A stretch of 64,000 nt of DNA, from contig VTPC01005814.1 of the NCBI GenBank assembly GCA_011009095.1, positions 55,433 to 119,432 of the forward strand, written 5' to 3'. The translations under genes and the position numbers were made by a program. The notes under the pieces were generated by a model. The model was given only the letters and a program-made list of their open reading frames with translations. It did not search any database and was not told where the DNA came from. Numbering within the stretch: position 1 is the first letter of the stretch; each line of letters starts with the position of its first letter. The stretch is from Ignelater luminosus (lineage: Eukaryota > Arthropoda > Insecta > Coleoptera > Elateridae). Shown piece after piece: positions 13,488 to 37,359 of this stretch.

Positions 13488-14144
13488 CAGGGTGTCCCCA
13501 GATCGACTTAACAATAGGTGTGAAAGACAAAAAATTTTTGAGTTGATAGGTATCAAAAACTTATTTTCGGTGTAGGTAAAGTACGTTTTCCTTGAGACGT
13601 ATCGAACGATCTTATAAGCAAAAGTTGTTCATAATGCAGATTTATGCCCACATACCAAGTTTGAAAGCAATCAGCAGAATTTGGTTTTTTTCAATTCCAG
13701 GAAGGTTTTCTCTATGTAACTGCCACGACTTTAAAGTTCGTCTTGAAAAATGTGTTCAGTTAGGTGGCAGTAAACTTTCCTACAGTCTGTAATTAATAAT
13801 ACTAATAAAATTTATTTTTTCAAATTCACTGTTTTGTAAAATTTAAAAATCAAGGGAAAGATCCAATTGTGCCGATTGTTTTCAAATTTGGTATGTGGGC
13901 ATAAATTCGCATTCTGAACAACTTTTGCTTATAAAATCTTTTGATATGGCTCACGAAAAAAAATACTTTACCTACACCGAAAATAAGTTTTTGATGCTTC
14001 TCAAAGCCTGCTTGATTTTTCAAAAATAAAATATAGCGCAAGTTAGTTCCTAATCAAACAGGGCTGATTCCCACAGGCTCAAATTTCAAGTTGAAAATTT
14101 TTTGTCTTTCGCACCTATTGTTAAGTCGATCTGGGGACACTCTG
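13488..14144. mobile_element. Foldback element inserted in the retroelement tail
   Basis: The left end CAGGGTGTCCCCAGATCGAC (13488) is matched inverted at 14120-14144, with TA on both outer sides. The arms stay alignable for about 250 bases, including TTATTTTCGGTGTAGGTAAAG near 13562 and its complement near 13970, and ATGCCCACATACCAA near 13646 and its complement near 13890. The centre (about 13720-13850) is unpaired. No transposase is encoded. Confidence 0.7.
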
Positions 14145-15470
14145 TATACTGTAAACACTTAACATTGAATGGTCCTTTGAAATGAAACCAAACCAACATC
14201 TAAGAGTGCTTATTTACGGTAAACACTTTGTGAAATTATATATAATGAACAATACATGAGTATATTAATTATTCAACAGTGAGCGAATAGCCTAAAGTAG
14301 TAGGTAAAGATTATCATGTCTTAAGTTTATTTTGAAATGTTGGTAATTTTCTAGCAAAAAAGTCAGTCAGTATATTCTGGTACAGCATTTACTGTTTTCA
14401 CTATTCTTGCTAATTGACCATAATAGCTATAATTTATTTGACAAAACTTTTCATGAAACAATGTGATAAATGGTCAAACATAGTTTTGTCCAATTTCAGT
14501 CTTTGGTTGTAACGTTAATTTAGGGCAGTTATTATATTGCTAATAATATCGATCCCATGCTTCATTCTAAGAGAAAACACATTTTTGTTTTTCATAGATG
14601 TCCACTCCCTATCTCTTACTCTTACTTCTGGATTTTGAATTGTATTTATTTTTATTGTATTTCTTAAGCCACATTTATGTATTATCCTGAGCAAGTATGG
14701 TTAATCTATTTGGCATTTTATAACAGTGCTAATTTCTAAATAAAAATTTTTTTTATTAAAAATTATTAAATTTTATTCCTTATGCTGCAGATGTGTACAA
14801 TTTGAAACTAAATCCATTCTGTAGAATGTAATCTAATGCCGTATGCTAATCAGCAATAAAAGAGCAATCTATTCGAAAATACCTGTAACACAATCTAAAG
14901 TTGAGAAAAATATTTTTTCCCTGCAGAGGCTATTCTACAATCTGAACTGTTTTAAAAATGATTGTTTCATCAATTTTATTTGGTACCTTTATATCATTTA
15001 CTCGGAGCTATAATTTTATTCTTTTTCAAAATCTTTCAAATTTTTAAGTGTTAGCAAACCATGTAGGGAATGTTCACAAATTTAAATAAGCTGCATATTT
15101 TAGGTGAATTAAGCCATTATTTAATATTTATTGTTAATTTTTTGCATTTTTGGTGCAACTTAAGTGCATTTGATTTTAAAAAATTATCAAAAGTTCGTTG
15201 TCTCTCGACAGTATGGAATCTAAACAACACATTTTGTTTCATATATGGTTGTAATTTAAGATCAAGAAGAAATAGAAATCTTAATTTTCAAGCTTTTCCA
15301 AAATGAGAGATATACAAAGTTGAAATTATTAATACATAAAAATACATAAATATTTGTAGGCATGTAGAATTGATTAACAAACATCATTTGTGAAATTGAG
15401 TTTTAGTTTACTTGTAATAATTTTTATGATTATGTTTAAAATAAATTGTAATGAAGTTATTTTTCATAAA
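14145..15470. other. AT-rich stretch without a recognised gene
   Basis: I see no conserved coding exon, RNA gene or paired termini here. The longest frame (15070-15306) has no recognisable motif and an AT-rich composition like its surroundings, so I do not call it a gene. Confidence 0.4.
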
Positions 15471-15843
15471 TTGTGTTCTGTTTTTCTGCTTTTCCAAATT
15501 TTTATTCTTCATTCAGACAGTAGGTTTTGGTGCCTAACCCTGAAAATTTTCTAATTCACTTAAAATTGCATGGCTGACATTTGAAATTGCTGCAGATACT
15601 AAAGTCGCATTTAGATAAGTAAATACTTTGAAAAGGCTACGCCATACACTCACTTTTTTAGTATTTGGAATGAAATGTTTTGTTCTGCTTTCCCAAATTT
15701 TTATTCTTCATTCAAACAATCGTTTTTGATGCCTAACCCTAAACATACTTCCCTAAAAATTCTTTAATTCACATAAAATTGTAGGGCTGGCATTTGAAAT
15801 TGCTGCAGATACTGGAGTCGCATTTAGATAAGTAAATACTTTT
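15471..15843. repeat. Direct duplication of about 165 bases
   Basis: The block from about 15471 to 15632 and the block from about 15677 to 15843 are diverged direct copies. Both contain CAAATTTTTATTCTTCATTC, then a GCCTAACCCT word, then ATTTGAAATTGCTGCAGATA and GCATTTAGATAAGTAAATAC. The copies differ by substitutions and small indels. This is probably part of a dispersed repeat rather than a gene. Confidence 0.65.
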
Positions 15844-15929
15844 ATTGATTTACATTGCTGTAAACCAGTTTGTATATATATGAAGAAGATAATATTGTTA
15901 AAACTAAAATCATTGGGAATAATAAAATA

Positions 15930-16840
15930 CAGTGTGTGTACATTTCGATGCTCACTATTGGGATCTCGGAAATTGTAAGAGATACGAAATCCGTTGAATT
16001 AGAAAAGATTTGACTATTTGGGAGATCAGTTTACTTACGCTTTTGTTTTTTTCAAAAAAGTTTACAGCTTACTAGATATTTGCTAAAAACGAAATTATCT
16101 TATTTTTTTTTAAATAAAAAGCATTTCCCACTTGGTGTGTCATGGCTTTAAACATATGAAAATCATTGATTTTTGTCAGATAAATTACATTTGTTACGTA
16201 ACAATTGCTAAAACAAAACAAAAGACGCTTTTAAGATACTTTACTGAGCATTCACAGATAGCATCAAGTAAGCAGCTAATACCGCATAAAAGCGTATTTA
16301 TTTTGTTTTAACAATTTTTGCATAACAAATGAATTTCTTTGATAAAACTCCACGACTTTGTGTGTTAGATGCCATGGCACACTATGATGAAAAATGATTT
16401 TCACTTCATAACTCGGTAAAACAAAAGAATAGCTATGTCAAACCATGTATCACTGAAAAGCATTTAAGGCGTGCAGTTCAGTAATGTGGAAATCAAGTAG
16501 GCATTCCATTAAAAAAAAAAAATTGGATTTACGTTTCACCGGCGAAGTAAAACAAAAGACAATTGCGAAAATAATTTTTTTGCGTTTCGGAGTAAATTCT
16601 CTAAAACACTCTCTTTGCTGTTCTTTTCTATCTTTGCTTGTTCCTGAGATATTTCACTTTTAAAAGAATAAGATAATTTCGTTTTTAGCAAATATCTAGT
16701 AAGCCGTGAACGTTTTTGAAAAAACCAAAGCATAAGTAAATTGATCTCCAAAATAGCCAAATCTTTTCTAATTTAACCGACTTTGTATCTCTTACAATTT
16801 CCGAAATCCCAATAGTGAGCATTGAAATGTGGACACATTG
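15930..16840. mobile_element. Foldback element with GTGTGT...CTCACTATTGGGAT ends
   Basis: The left arm (about 15930-16110) and right arm (about 16670-16840) are reverse complements, sharing GCTCACTATTGGGATCTCGG, AATTGTAAGAGATACGAAAT, and the inner TAGATATTTGCTAAAAACGA. The inner part (16110-16670) has further inverted words, including ATTGCTAAAACAAAACAAAA. Related copies lie near 58200-58628 and, more degraded, near 9545-9840, so this is a family within the genome. No transposase is encoded. Confidence 0.65.
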
Positions 16841-18018
16841 TATGTTACACATACATACTGCTGATGCAAAGGGAAATCTTCCAAGAAACATTTATATTCA
16901 AATATTTTCAAATTTAAAGCAATAGCAAATGTATAAAATGGTATAAAATCCTTATAATTGTATAACCTGTATATAATATGTGGTTTTCTTTAATGCAATA
17001 ATAATACGGTATAATACCTGACATTTATACAATATGTACAAAACTGTTTAATACAAAGAATCATGCAGGGTATAATATCTCCTTTACATCACTAGTTACA
17101 TACGAAAATTAGGCTAAAACTTTTCTAGTTGTCACTTAGGGGTGCTTGAATTGTGAGCATTTCTTATACAGAGTACTTTTATAAGAAAAGAACAAAACAA
17201 ATAATAAAACTTGAGCAATCTAGATTTTATTAGTTTATAGTCCATTGTAGTGCAAATTTGTACAGTCTTGTCATTTATTTGTCAAATCATTTTAAGTGGT
17301 TTTGGTGACCTCAATAAAGTAAATATTAACATTCAAATTTGTAAATATAACTAGTCAATAAAAATTCTATTTTATTATCTTGTCAAAAACACTATTATAT
17401 GGAAGATCTGCACAAAATATTATACATCATCAAAAGTGTGTTACCTAGTTGTGTGAAATTTTACCTACATTTTTAAACTTCTAGTATCGAAATTGAAATG
17501 AAATGCAGTGTTATAAAAAGAGTTACGGTATGCATAACTCCTCGAGTAACAGAGAAAGATGCTCAAAGTTGGGAAATTTTTAAAATGAATTTCTGTTAAC
17601 CTTTGATATTTTAAAATTTAGTTCAATCATACTTTCTGACATGTAGTATGTAATGTGTGGGTATATTAATCATTTAATTGTACAAAATTGTCACATGGTA
17701 ATTACTTGGAATATCTTTCGATTGTGATAAGATCTTTTAACTTTTTGTTTTGATGATAAATGAAGAAACTATGTAACAAACATACCTAAACGATCTATCA
17801 AATATTTATTTTCTACATTGTCATACTTTCTCTTTTTATGGACAGTAATTATGATAATTCTAATTCATTCTGTATGTAAAAGTGCATTTTATTTTTAATA
17901 TTTTTTTTATTTAAATGTAGGCAAGAATTATACACTGTAGTTTTATCAAAACTAATTGTTTTTGTGATATTATCTAATGTAATCATGTAAAATTAATTAG
18001 ATATTTCTTTTGTTGCAG
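16841..18018. other. Presumed p66 intron sequence
   Basis: The stretch is AT-rich with no recognised exon. It ends in a strong polypyrimidine/TTGCAG acceptor at 18018 that opens the first recognised p66 exon. Because that exon begins in mid-codon, an upstream p66 exon must exist, but I could not identify it in this window. Confidence 0.45.
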
Positions 18019-30561
<12,543 letters not shown>

Positions 30562-31450
30562 TTTGTAGGTGACTTGTTTTAGAATATGATGAGCCTGAGT
30601 TTATTAGTGATCGTAATTCGAAAAATAATATATGTTTATTTTGATTTTGTTTTCTTCTTTTGTAAAATATTGTGAGTGTATATATGTTTGGGAGTTTGTA
30701 CAGCAAAGGCCAAGTGTGTCTAAATAATGGTTTATTTATTTTCTACTAGTGAGGTTATGTATATTTTTCTTTTTTTCCTTGGGTAAGGTAGTGAAAAGAA
30801 TTTTGCCGAGCGAACTTTGATTTGGTTTTAATTTGGAAACATAAATAGTGAAATTATTTCAAATGCACATTTTTTAAATTCACTCTTAACTGCCCACATT
30901 TACGTTAGCGAAATTGTATAATTGGTATATCACGTAAAGTAAGGCATAAAATGATGTATTGTTTGTTGACAAAGTTAGTATCTTTTGGCTGCAAATGATG
31001 ATGTTAGCAAGAAAATCTTGTTTATTTAAAATATTTTTTGATGCCATTATAATAATTTTTGTTTTTTCTGATTCCATGAAGAAAAGGACAATTTGAAGAA
31101 GGTTGATTAACTAAATGAACTTGAGTAATTTACTAATTACCATTTGCAACTAAAAGTGTTTAGATTTTATAATTATTGGTATGTTCTTTATGATATAAAT
31201 CAATCTTTATTGTATATTTCTATGTAGCAATTGTAAATTTATTTTACATTGTTCAGAGGTTGTTTTTAATAATGTACAATCAATTTTTCTTAAAAATAAA
31301 ATCTAAATAAGTGCAGCTCTAGTTCAATTGTGAATTCTTAAAATTTATTTACTTATAAATTGTTACATTAATTAATAATATATTCGTGTGTATAAAGTTC
31401 GGTAATCGTATGAATTTTTAATTATTAAATAAAGAAGTTGCACAAATTAA
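30562..31450 (+). other. Probable p66 3' untranslated region
   Basis: The sequence after the p66 stop is AT-rich and non-coding, with an AATAAA at 31428-31433 and another near 31295. A further AATAAA occurs near 31902. I place the likely end near 31450, but the poly(A) site is not shown by sequence alone. Confidence 0.5.
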
Positions 31451-33035
31451 TGTTGTTTTCTTGTGCATAGTAGTGCTGTTTCTTAAGTCCTTAATGTAAT
31501 ACTTCTTTTTTTTACATTGTGTGCTTCATAATCGTAAGAAAATGACTTTTTAAAAGTTCAATTCTAGTGCTAAGTAGCAATGTAGTTAGTGCTTTAAAAA
31601 TTTCCATATAAAAAAATGTAGCCAATTTTTATCTTGATAATTCGCGTAAAAAAAGGTTGGCTGTAAATTAATTTTTGTTTTGTGAATAGTTCATGTAATA
31701 ATTCATATTCAGTATATTTCTGTGGGTGAACTGGATAGGCCTTTAGATCAATTTTTATTTTATTTTCCGTTGTAAATATTTAAAGGTAATGTAGCAAATT
31801 TTTTTCTAAATGCCTTTTCAGTACTTAAAATTTATTCAAGAATGTCTCAAACTTGTATTTTATAAGTTATGTACAATTATTATTAATGCCCAATGTTTTT
31901 AAATAAAATTGCTCATAACTTCTTTATTTTTGTTTAATTGCACATATCCCAAAATAGCACATTGTAATACGGAGATCTTACAAATGCAACAAAAATGGTT
32001 TTATGTATATGTAAGTATACAGGCTGTTTTACAAAAAATGGTGCACTCTGCAGTTTCGTTATTTTTTGTCCGATTTATACGATTTAAAAACTAAAAATTA
32101 TTTTGAGAAATCTACAAGGCCAGCTAGATCGATTTTTAAAATAAACTAATAGTGCCAATGAAATGATAGTCATATTTTTTTCAACTGTTTCTTAGAGTCT
32201 TTTTCTCTGAATCCAAGTGTGCGTTCGAATATGCACTCAGATAAGATTTTTAAGAAAAACAAAAATCTTGACACAAAATAGTACCTTTATTTGATTTAAT
32301 TAAATGAAACGAGCCTTCCTTTGAATTTCTGATGAAATTTGGTGTATAATGGTAGATGTGGGTGGCATATAATGTTACCAAGAATTTGTCTATTGGTTAA
32401 GGCATTGTCAGATACTTTAAAAGCAACCTACCTTTTTATGAAAGAACATAGTGTTGCTATCAACTGTATTTTGCTAAAAGTAGAGTGCCTTGATATGATA
32501 TTATTTCTAATACCATGAGAGCAACAAAAAACCAAGTCAAAGATACCCTTGGAATTTTAAAAGATTGTCTTAGAGCAATCCTTAAATTATGAATTCAAAC
32601 ATTGAATTTTAAATGTCATAATCACTTTGACTATTGAATATTCCCATTCACCATTTTCATTCTTGATGCCATTATGAAAATAGGATTCTAAATGAAAATT
32701 TATTCATAAATTCATAAAGTTTTATAAATTGTTATAATTATGAATTATGTTAACTGTAATCACTTAAAAAATAACCTAAAAAAAATTAAATGTCACTTGT
32801 ATTATTTTAATAGCTTTTGTTTTACTTTTTTATTAATATGAAACTATCAAAGACAAGAAATTTAGAATCCATGGGTATTTTTGACTTGGGTTTTTGTTGC
32901 TCTCATGGTATTTTAAAGTGGAGAGTGTGGATGTGTGGGTTCCATGTAAAACACGAAAAACTGTAAACGGAAAATGTCATTTATCGTACCCAACTCCAAC
33001 CACTTGGAATCTGCATAATTTTATCAGTCTTTTTA
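31451..33035. other. Intergenic stretch, no recognised gene
   Basis: AT-rich sequence with short frames. GTATACAGGCTGTTTTACAA near 32014 looks like a single transposon end without a clear partner. Nothing else is supported. Confidence 0.4.
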
Positions 33036-33440
33036 TCCTAATTAGTCCAGTCAACGAAGGAGTTATAGAGGACATGGAAAGGGGGAGAATTTTTCTCTTG
33101 AGGAATGTGTTGGGGGTAGTTAGGAAGCAAAGATACTAAAAGTCCCCGCCCCTAGCCTTGCCGTTTCAGGAGGGGAGGGGGTGGAAATGTCCCTCTTTTC
33201 GGTAAAAAGTATTCTCTACTTTTCACCGTACAACGCACCATTTCCGAGTTCTAAGCAAGAAACCAAAAAGAGGGACATTTCCACCCCCCTCCGCCCCTGA
33301 AGCGGCAAGGCTAGGAGCGGGGGCTTTTAGTATCTTTGCCTCCTAACTACCCCCAACACATTCCTCAAGAGAATAATTCTCCCCCTTTCCATGTCCTCTA
33401 CAATCTGCTTTTGGGCATTCACTGACTGGACTAAATTCCT
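33036..33440. repeat. GC-rich inverted repeat with coding-like arms
   Basis: Two arms of about 165 bases (33036-33203 and 33265-33440) are close reverse complements around a 60-base spacer. They include GAGGACATGGAAAGGGGGAG, AGGAATGTGTTGGGGGTAGT and a GC-rich CCCGCCCCTAGCCTTGCCG-type block. The left arm on the + strand reads IEDMERGRIFLLRNVLGVVR, then KQRY and a stop. The right arm on the - strand reads VEDMERGRIILLRNVLGVVR, then RQRY and a stop. The - strand frame extends upstream to about 33632. I do not recognise the protein. Confidence 0.75.
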
Positions 33441-33632
33441 AAAATTGAAACGCCGGAAAGACCGCACCTCGCTCATTGAAATTTTTACCAGAGTATCTAG
33501 ATACCTTTCTGCGTCGATGTGTAACAACAACAGAGAGTTAGGATTCAGGTCTTCTTGGTCTGTCAGTGGCTCTTGTACTGAGTATTTGTAATTGCTTAGA
33601 AAGTCTTTCGCTGACAAAAAATGAATAAGCAC
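33327..33632 (-). CDS. Unrecognised open frame entering the GC-rich inverted repeat
   Basis: An open frame on the - strand runs for about 100 codons to a TAA... reading SLLLLHIDAERYLDTLVKIS, then MSEVRSFRRFNFRNLVQSVN, then AQKQIVEDMERGRI and a C-terminal LGVVRRQRY. It is richer in GC and in amino-acid variety than the chance frames nearby. There is no ATG at its 5' end; a TTTTTTGTCAG acceptor-like site near 33613 could make it an internal or last exon. Its last 30 residues are repeated, with two to three changes, in the opposite arm. I cannot name a family. It may be a gene fragment, a transposon ORF or a chance frame. Confidence 0.3.
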   Translation of the reverse strand: MLIHFLSAKDFLSNYKYSVQEPLTDQEDLNPNSLLLLHIDAERYLDTLVKISMSEVRSFRRFNFRNLVQSVNAQKQIVEDMERGRIILLRNVLGVVRRQRY

Positions 33633-33746
33633 AAATTATGGTTACCATTTGAAAGTAAATATCATGTAGAATTATATAGTTAGTTGGATAAACAATTTCA
33701 AACTTATTAAGATGATAAAGATAAATATATAAACTATATTTAAAGT

Positions 33747-34077
33747 TAGGGTGACCATTTTTATCGTAACATAATGCGGCACAGAGAGCGTCCATTGCGT
33801 GCGAAGCACACGTAAATACGTGGGTGTGAAAATTTTTTTAAAAAAATCCTTTAAAGTGTCACTTTAAAACAGAAATTTAAAAAAAATATTCATTTTATAT
33901 AATATTTATTTAAATAGTAAACATTCATATAGTCATGTACACAGAGATGCGCAAATAAAATATAATCGAATATTATAATATTCACATGATATGATGAATT
34001 ATCTAATTTGGGACATTTTCTGGGACACGTTTTAATACGGGACACGGAGCTTTAATCCAGGACGAATGGTCACCCTA
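33747..34077. mobile_element. hAT-type MITE with 8-bp target duplication
   Basis: TAGGGTGACCATT at 33747 is mirrored by AATGGTCACCCTA ending at 34077. TTTAAAGT flanks both sides directly (33739-33746 and 34078-34085), a perfect 8-bp duplication of the hAT type. The 331-base interior is non-coding and includes GGGACA...GGGACACG words near the right end. Confidence 0.85.
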
Positions 34078-34085
34078 TTTAAAGT

Positions 34086-36054
34086 ACAAAAGGGAGGTCA
34101 TTTCTAGTCTAACCAAGCTTTTTTTTAGATGAATAAGTTTCTAAACTGTTTATGTCAAGGTTTATATAGTTACATCCAACTTTGATGAATTAAGGTGGTA
34201 CATTGCTGAAATCTTACATAAAATTCTCTATCAAATCAATTTAACATATATAAAAACAAAACTAAACGAAATGGCTTTGGTCTTTTGGAAAGTTTAAATG
34301 TTGTATGGAAACTTGGGTAGGTCAAACATATGACATAAACAAGTGCCTGAGAAAGTTTTTACCAATTCTGGAAATTTCTAGCAATAAGAAAGTCATGGCT
34401 GAGAAATGAAAATCAAAAATTTCCTTTTTTTCAAAAACAAATGAAGATGAGTCGAAACTCCGTACTTACTCTTGATGAGCACTAAAATGTACACCTCTGT
34501 CCTGGGATCATATGGTCTTGTGATTTTAATCTGAGACCCGAAAAATTTCTTCCCAATTATACAAATCATTGTCAGATGGCCTAGTACCTATATAAGTGTT
34601 AGAAAGTTGAAATGATTGATGTAATGATGCTTGATTAGTTTTAAAACAAATCTTTCCTTAAAAAGATATTTAATTTGGTAATAAGTGAAGGTTATAATAA
34701 AGAAAAAGCTTTAGAGTACCTTGATATCAACTTGTTTGTCATTTGGTTAGAGTGTGGACATGTTTGTTAAAGAAGAGAGATAAAAATAATAAGAATTTAT
34801 GGTTAGTTTGACAAACTATGTCAGCATATTTTTTATTGTGAAATTGAATAGTCATTTTATTCAAGTTGATAACTTAGAAGGAAATAATCTACTTACTTTC
34901 TATAGCTATGCTAACAAAAGCTTTGAGTTTAATTGTTCATTTAAGATTAAGATCATGGAACTTTGAATGCCTATGTTTAAGTAACTGTTGTAAATTAGTT
35001 CTATGTTTGTAGGAAATTTTTTGTCCAAATTGTTTAAATACACCATGAAACACTCTGTAAGGAAGCATCGATCAGAATTATTATTCATTTGTTAATTTAA
35101 GTGAACAATTAAGCAGTGAAACATACATTTGTTAGCTTCATAGCACACTATTCAAATGCTTCTTTTCTAGTATCTTCCTTAACAGATTGCATGCAGGTGA
35201 CCAAAAATACCCGATGCGCTACAGGTTATTGAAATCTGCATACAATTTAATACCTAATGAAAAAATGAACCTGATGATGGTTCTGAAGTTTTTACCAATT
35301 TCAGAAATTCCTAATAATAAGGAAGTTGTGACCAAAAAACAAAAATAGAAAATTTCCACTTTCAGACTTATTTCAAGAATGCAACTGAAGCTAGGTGGAA
35401 TCTCTTTTCAAATTATTATATAGCATGAAAATATGCAACTCTCCCCCAATTTAACCCTCTTTATAGCTCTTTAACGAGTAGTTTCTGAGATTCCAATGAC
35501 AAGCCCTGAATGAAAACAATAAAACAAGCTACTTATTTACAGTAATTTAAGAGGACTTAATGATAAACTGTTGTAGAAATTGATAGACCTCTTGAAAAAC
35601 GATCGGGATAAAAAATAAGTGCAAACTTATTAATGTATGATTTTGTGATTTCTTTTTCCACATCAAACACAAGTTGCATTTTATAGATTTTCTAATCAGA
35701 AACTCTGTTTTCAAACAAAATCAGGTGGATGCATTTGATTTAACTTTGACTTCTCTTTCTGGTTTAATGGACATATTCCAGTTTGGTTTTGAATAAAAAC
35801 ATAAATTTTCAGCCGTATTTGATAAGACATTTTGGTACAGTTTTGAAAAACAGTTGTTCTGAAAAAAAAAGTATATTTTGTCTGGGGGATGAACTTATCC
35901 GATTTTGCAGATCAAAATCCTACAAGTCTCAGTTTTTTATTGCGTTTAGGAAAGTCGAGGATAGATTTTCAACTGTGTCCGGGTTTTTAAACCCTGAATT
36001 AAATTTTTAGAACAAGAAAAGTGTCTTTGAGTCTGAGGTGGATCCTTCTGTGTA
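34086..36054. other. Intergenic stretch with a diverged direct repeat
   Basis: GTTTTTACCAATTCTGGAAA near 34355 and its surroundings to about 34490 recur near 35288-35420 (GTTTTTACCAATTTCAGAAA, then AATAAGGAAGTTGTGACC). A second repeat block near 34736-34790 matches 28262-28320 inverted. I see no gene. Confidence 0.5.
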
Positions 36055-37359
36055 AAGGGTTAGTCATAAGTAGAGCCACCTTTTTTAAATCGCAGAACTC
36101 TTGCTAAACAAATGAAAAACAGTCAATTTCTTTACTGTTTAGTAAATGTCATATTGACAGTTGAATTATAACGTGAAAGATTTTGTCAGAATAGTAACTA
36201 TTACAAAATGAAACGAATTGAAACTGAGTGTTTTGCGAAACGAGTGTGCGAGTTTCATACTCAGTGTGGTTACAGTAAATGTGCTCCATTCAACCATTTT
36301 AAAAATGAAGGAAAATCGCGACGTAGCATCTACAGAATAATAGACCGATATGTTAAGAGAGACGTGATGGAGTATCAGAAATTATCCAGAAGACCTAGAG
36401 TTGCAACAAGTGATCAAAATTTATGTCACATTGGGAGACTGATAAAAGACAATTTTCGAATTTCATCGACTAAACTTGGCATTCGACTAGGACTTTCTCA
36501 ATTATCTATAGAGAGAGCTAAAAAGAAGTTGTCTATTAAGTCATTTGTCCAAAGATCTGCACCAAAGTATATAAAAAACCAAGAGGAAAGATGTTGTAAA
36601 GAAGCAGTGAAGCTTTATCGTGCAATGCTTGATGGAAAAAAAATTGTGCTGGATGATGAAAGTTATATACCCTGGGATTCCGATAAAATTCCTGCAAGAA
36701 GATTCTTTATGTCAAAAGACACCAATTCTGTTCCCTTTCAAGTGAGATTTCGGCCAAAAACTAAATTCCCTAGTAAAGTTTTAGAATGGCAAGCGATTGA
36801 TTCTGATGGTAATGTTTCTGAGCCCAATGTGAGGAAAGGAACGATTGATACCGATGCTTATTTAAATATTCTAAAATTTTTGATCCCATTTATTGAAAAA
36901 CATCATTCAAAAGAAGGTATAATCTTCTGACCGGATTTAAGACCGGCCCATTATTCTAAGATCGTGACCGAATTTTTAACTCAGGTTAATGTTAAATTTG
37001 TTGATCGAGAATTAAGCTCTCCAAATTTGCCTCAAGGGCGGCCAATAGAAAAATTCTTAGCATTATCAAAAAGAAAGTATTCTCAAAGGTCCGCACCAGC
37101 TAAGAACTTAAGAGGATTTTGACAAATTTGGAAAAATATTACTGCAGAAGTGGCAGCAGAGTCTGGGCAAAGTCTTGTAAAAGACCTTAACAGAAGATTA
37201 CGACTAATATCCAGGGAACGTGTTTATGCTCCTTTAAAAATTAAAACTAATAAAAAGAAACATTAACTTTGTTATCTATGTAAGGAAAATGTTTTGTTTG
37301 TATCATCTCATTCAATAAAGTGACTTTGAAAAAAGTGGCTTTACTTATGACTAACCCTT
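36055..37359 (+). mobile_element. Tc1-like transposon with complete ends
   Basis: AAGGGTTAGTCATAAGTAGA at 36055 is mirrored by TTTACTTATGACTAACCCTT ending at 37359, with one or two mismatches, and the pairing extends about 32 bases. TA lies on both outer sides. The 1305-base element contains one long transposase frame (36208-37266) interrupted by two TGA codons. It sits about 0.7 kb upstream of the first ATP9 exon. Confidence 0.85.
36208..37266 (+). pseudogene. Tc1-like transposase with two in-frame TGA codons
   Basis: The frame starts with ATG at 36208 and runs to TAA at 37264-37266, 352 codons. In-frame TGA codons lie at 36928-36930 and 37120-37122. The N-terminal 110 residues form a helix-turn-helix paired-like DNA-binding part (KSRRSIYRIIDRYVKRD). 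The catalytic core begins with KIVLDDESY (first Asp). The second motif, PDLRPAHYS, directly follows the first TGA, where relatives have Trp (WPDLA-x-HYS). The third acidic residue is expected in RPIEKF (near 37050). Both TGA codons occupy places where related proteins carry Trp, fitting TGG to TGA changes. No frameshift is present, so decay is slight. Confidence 0.8.
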
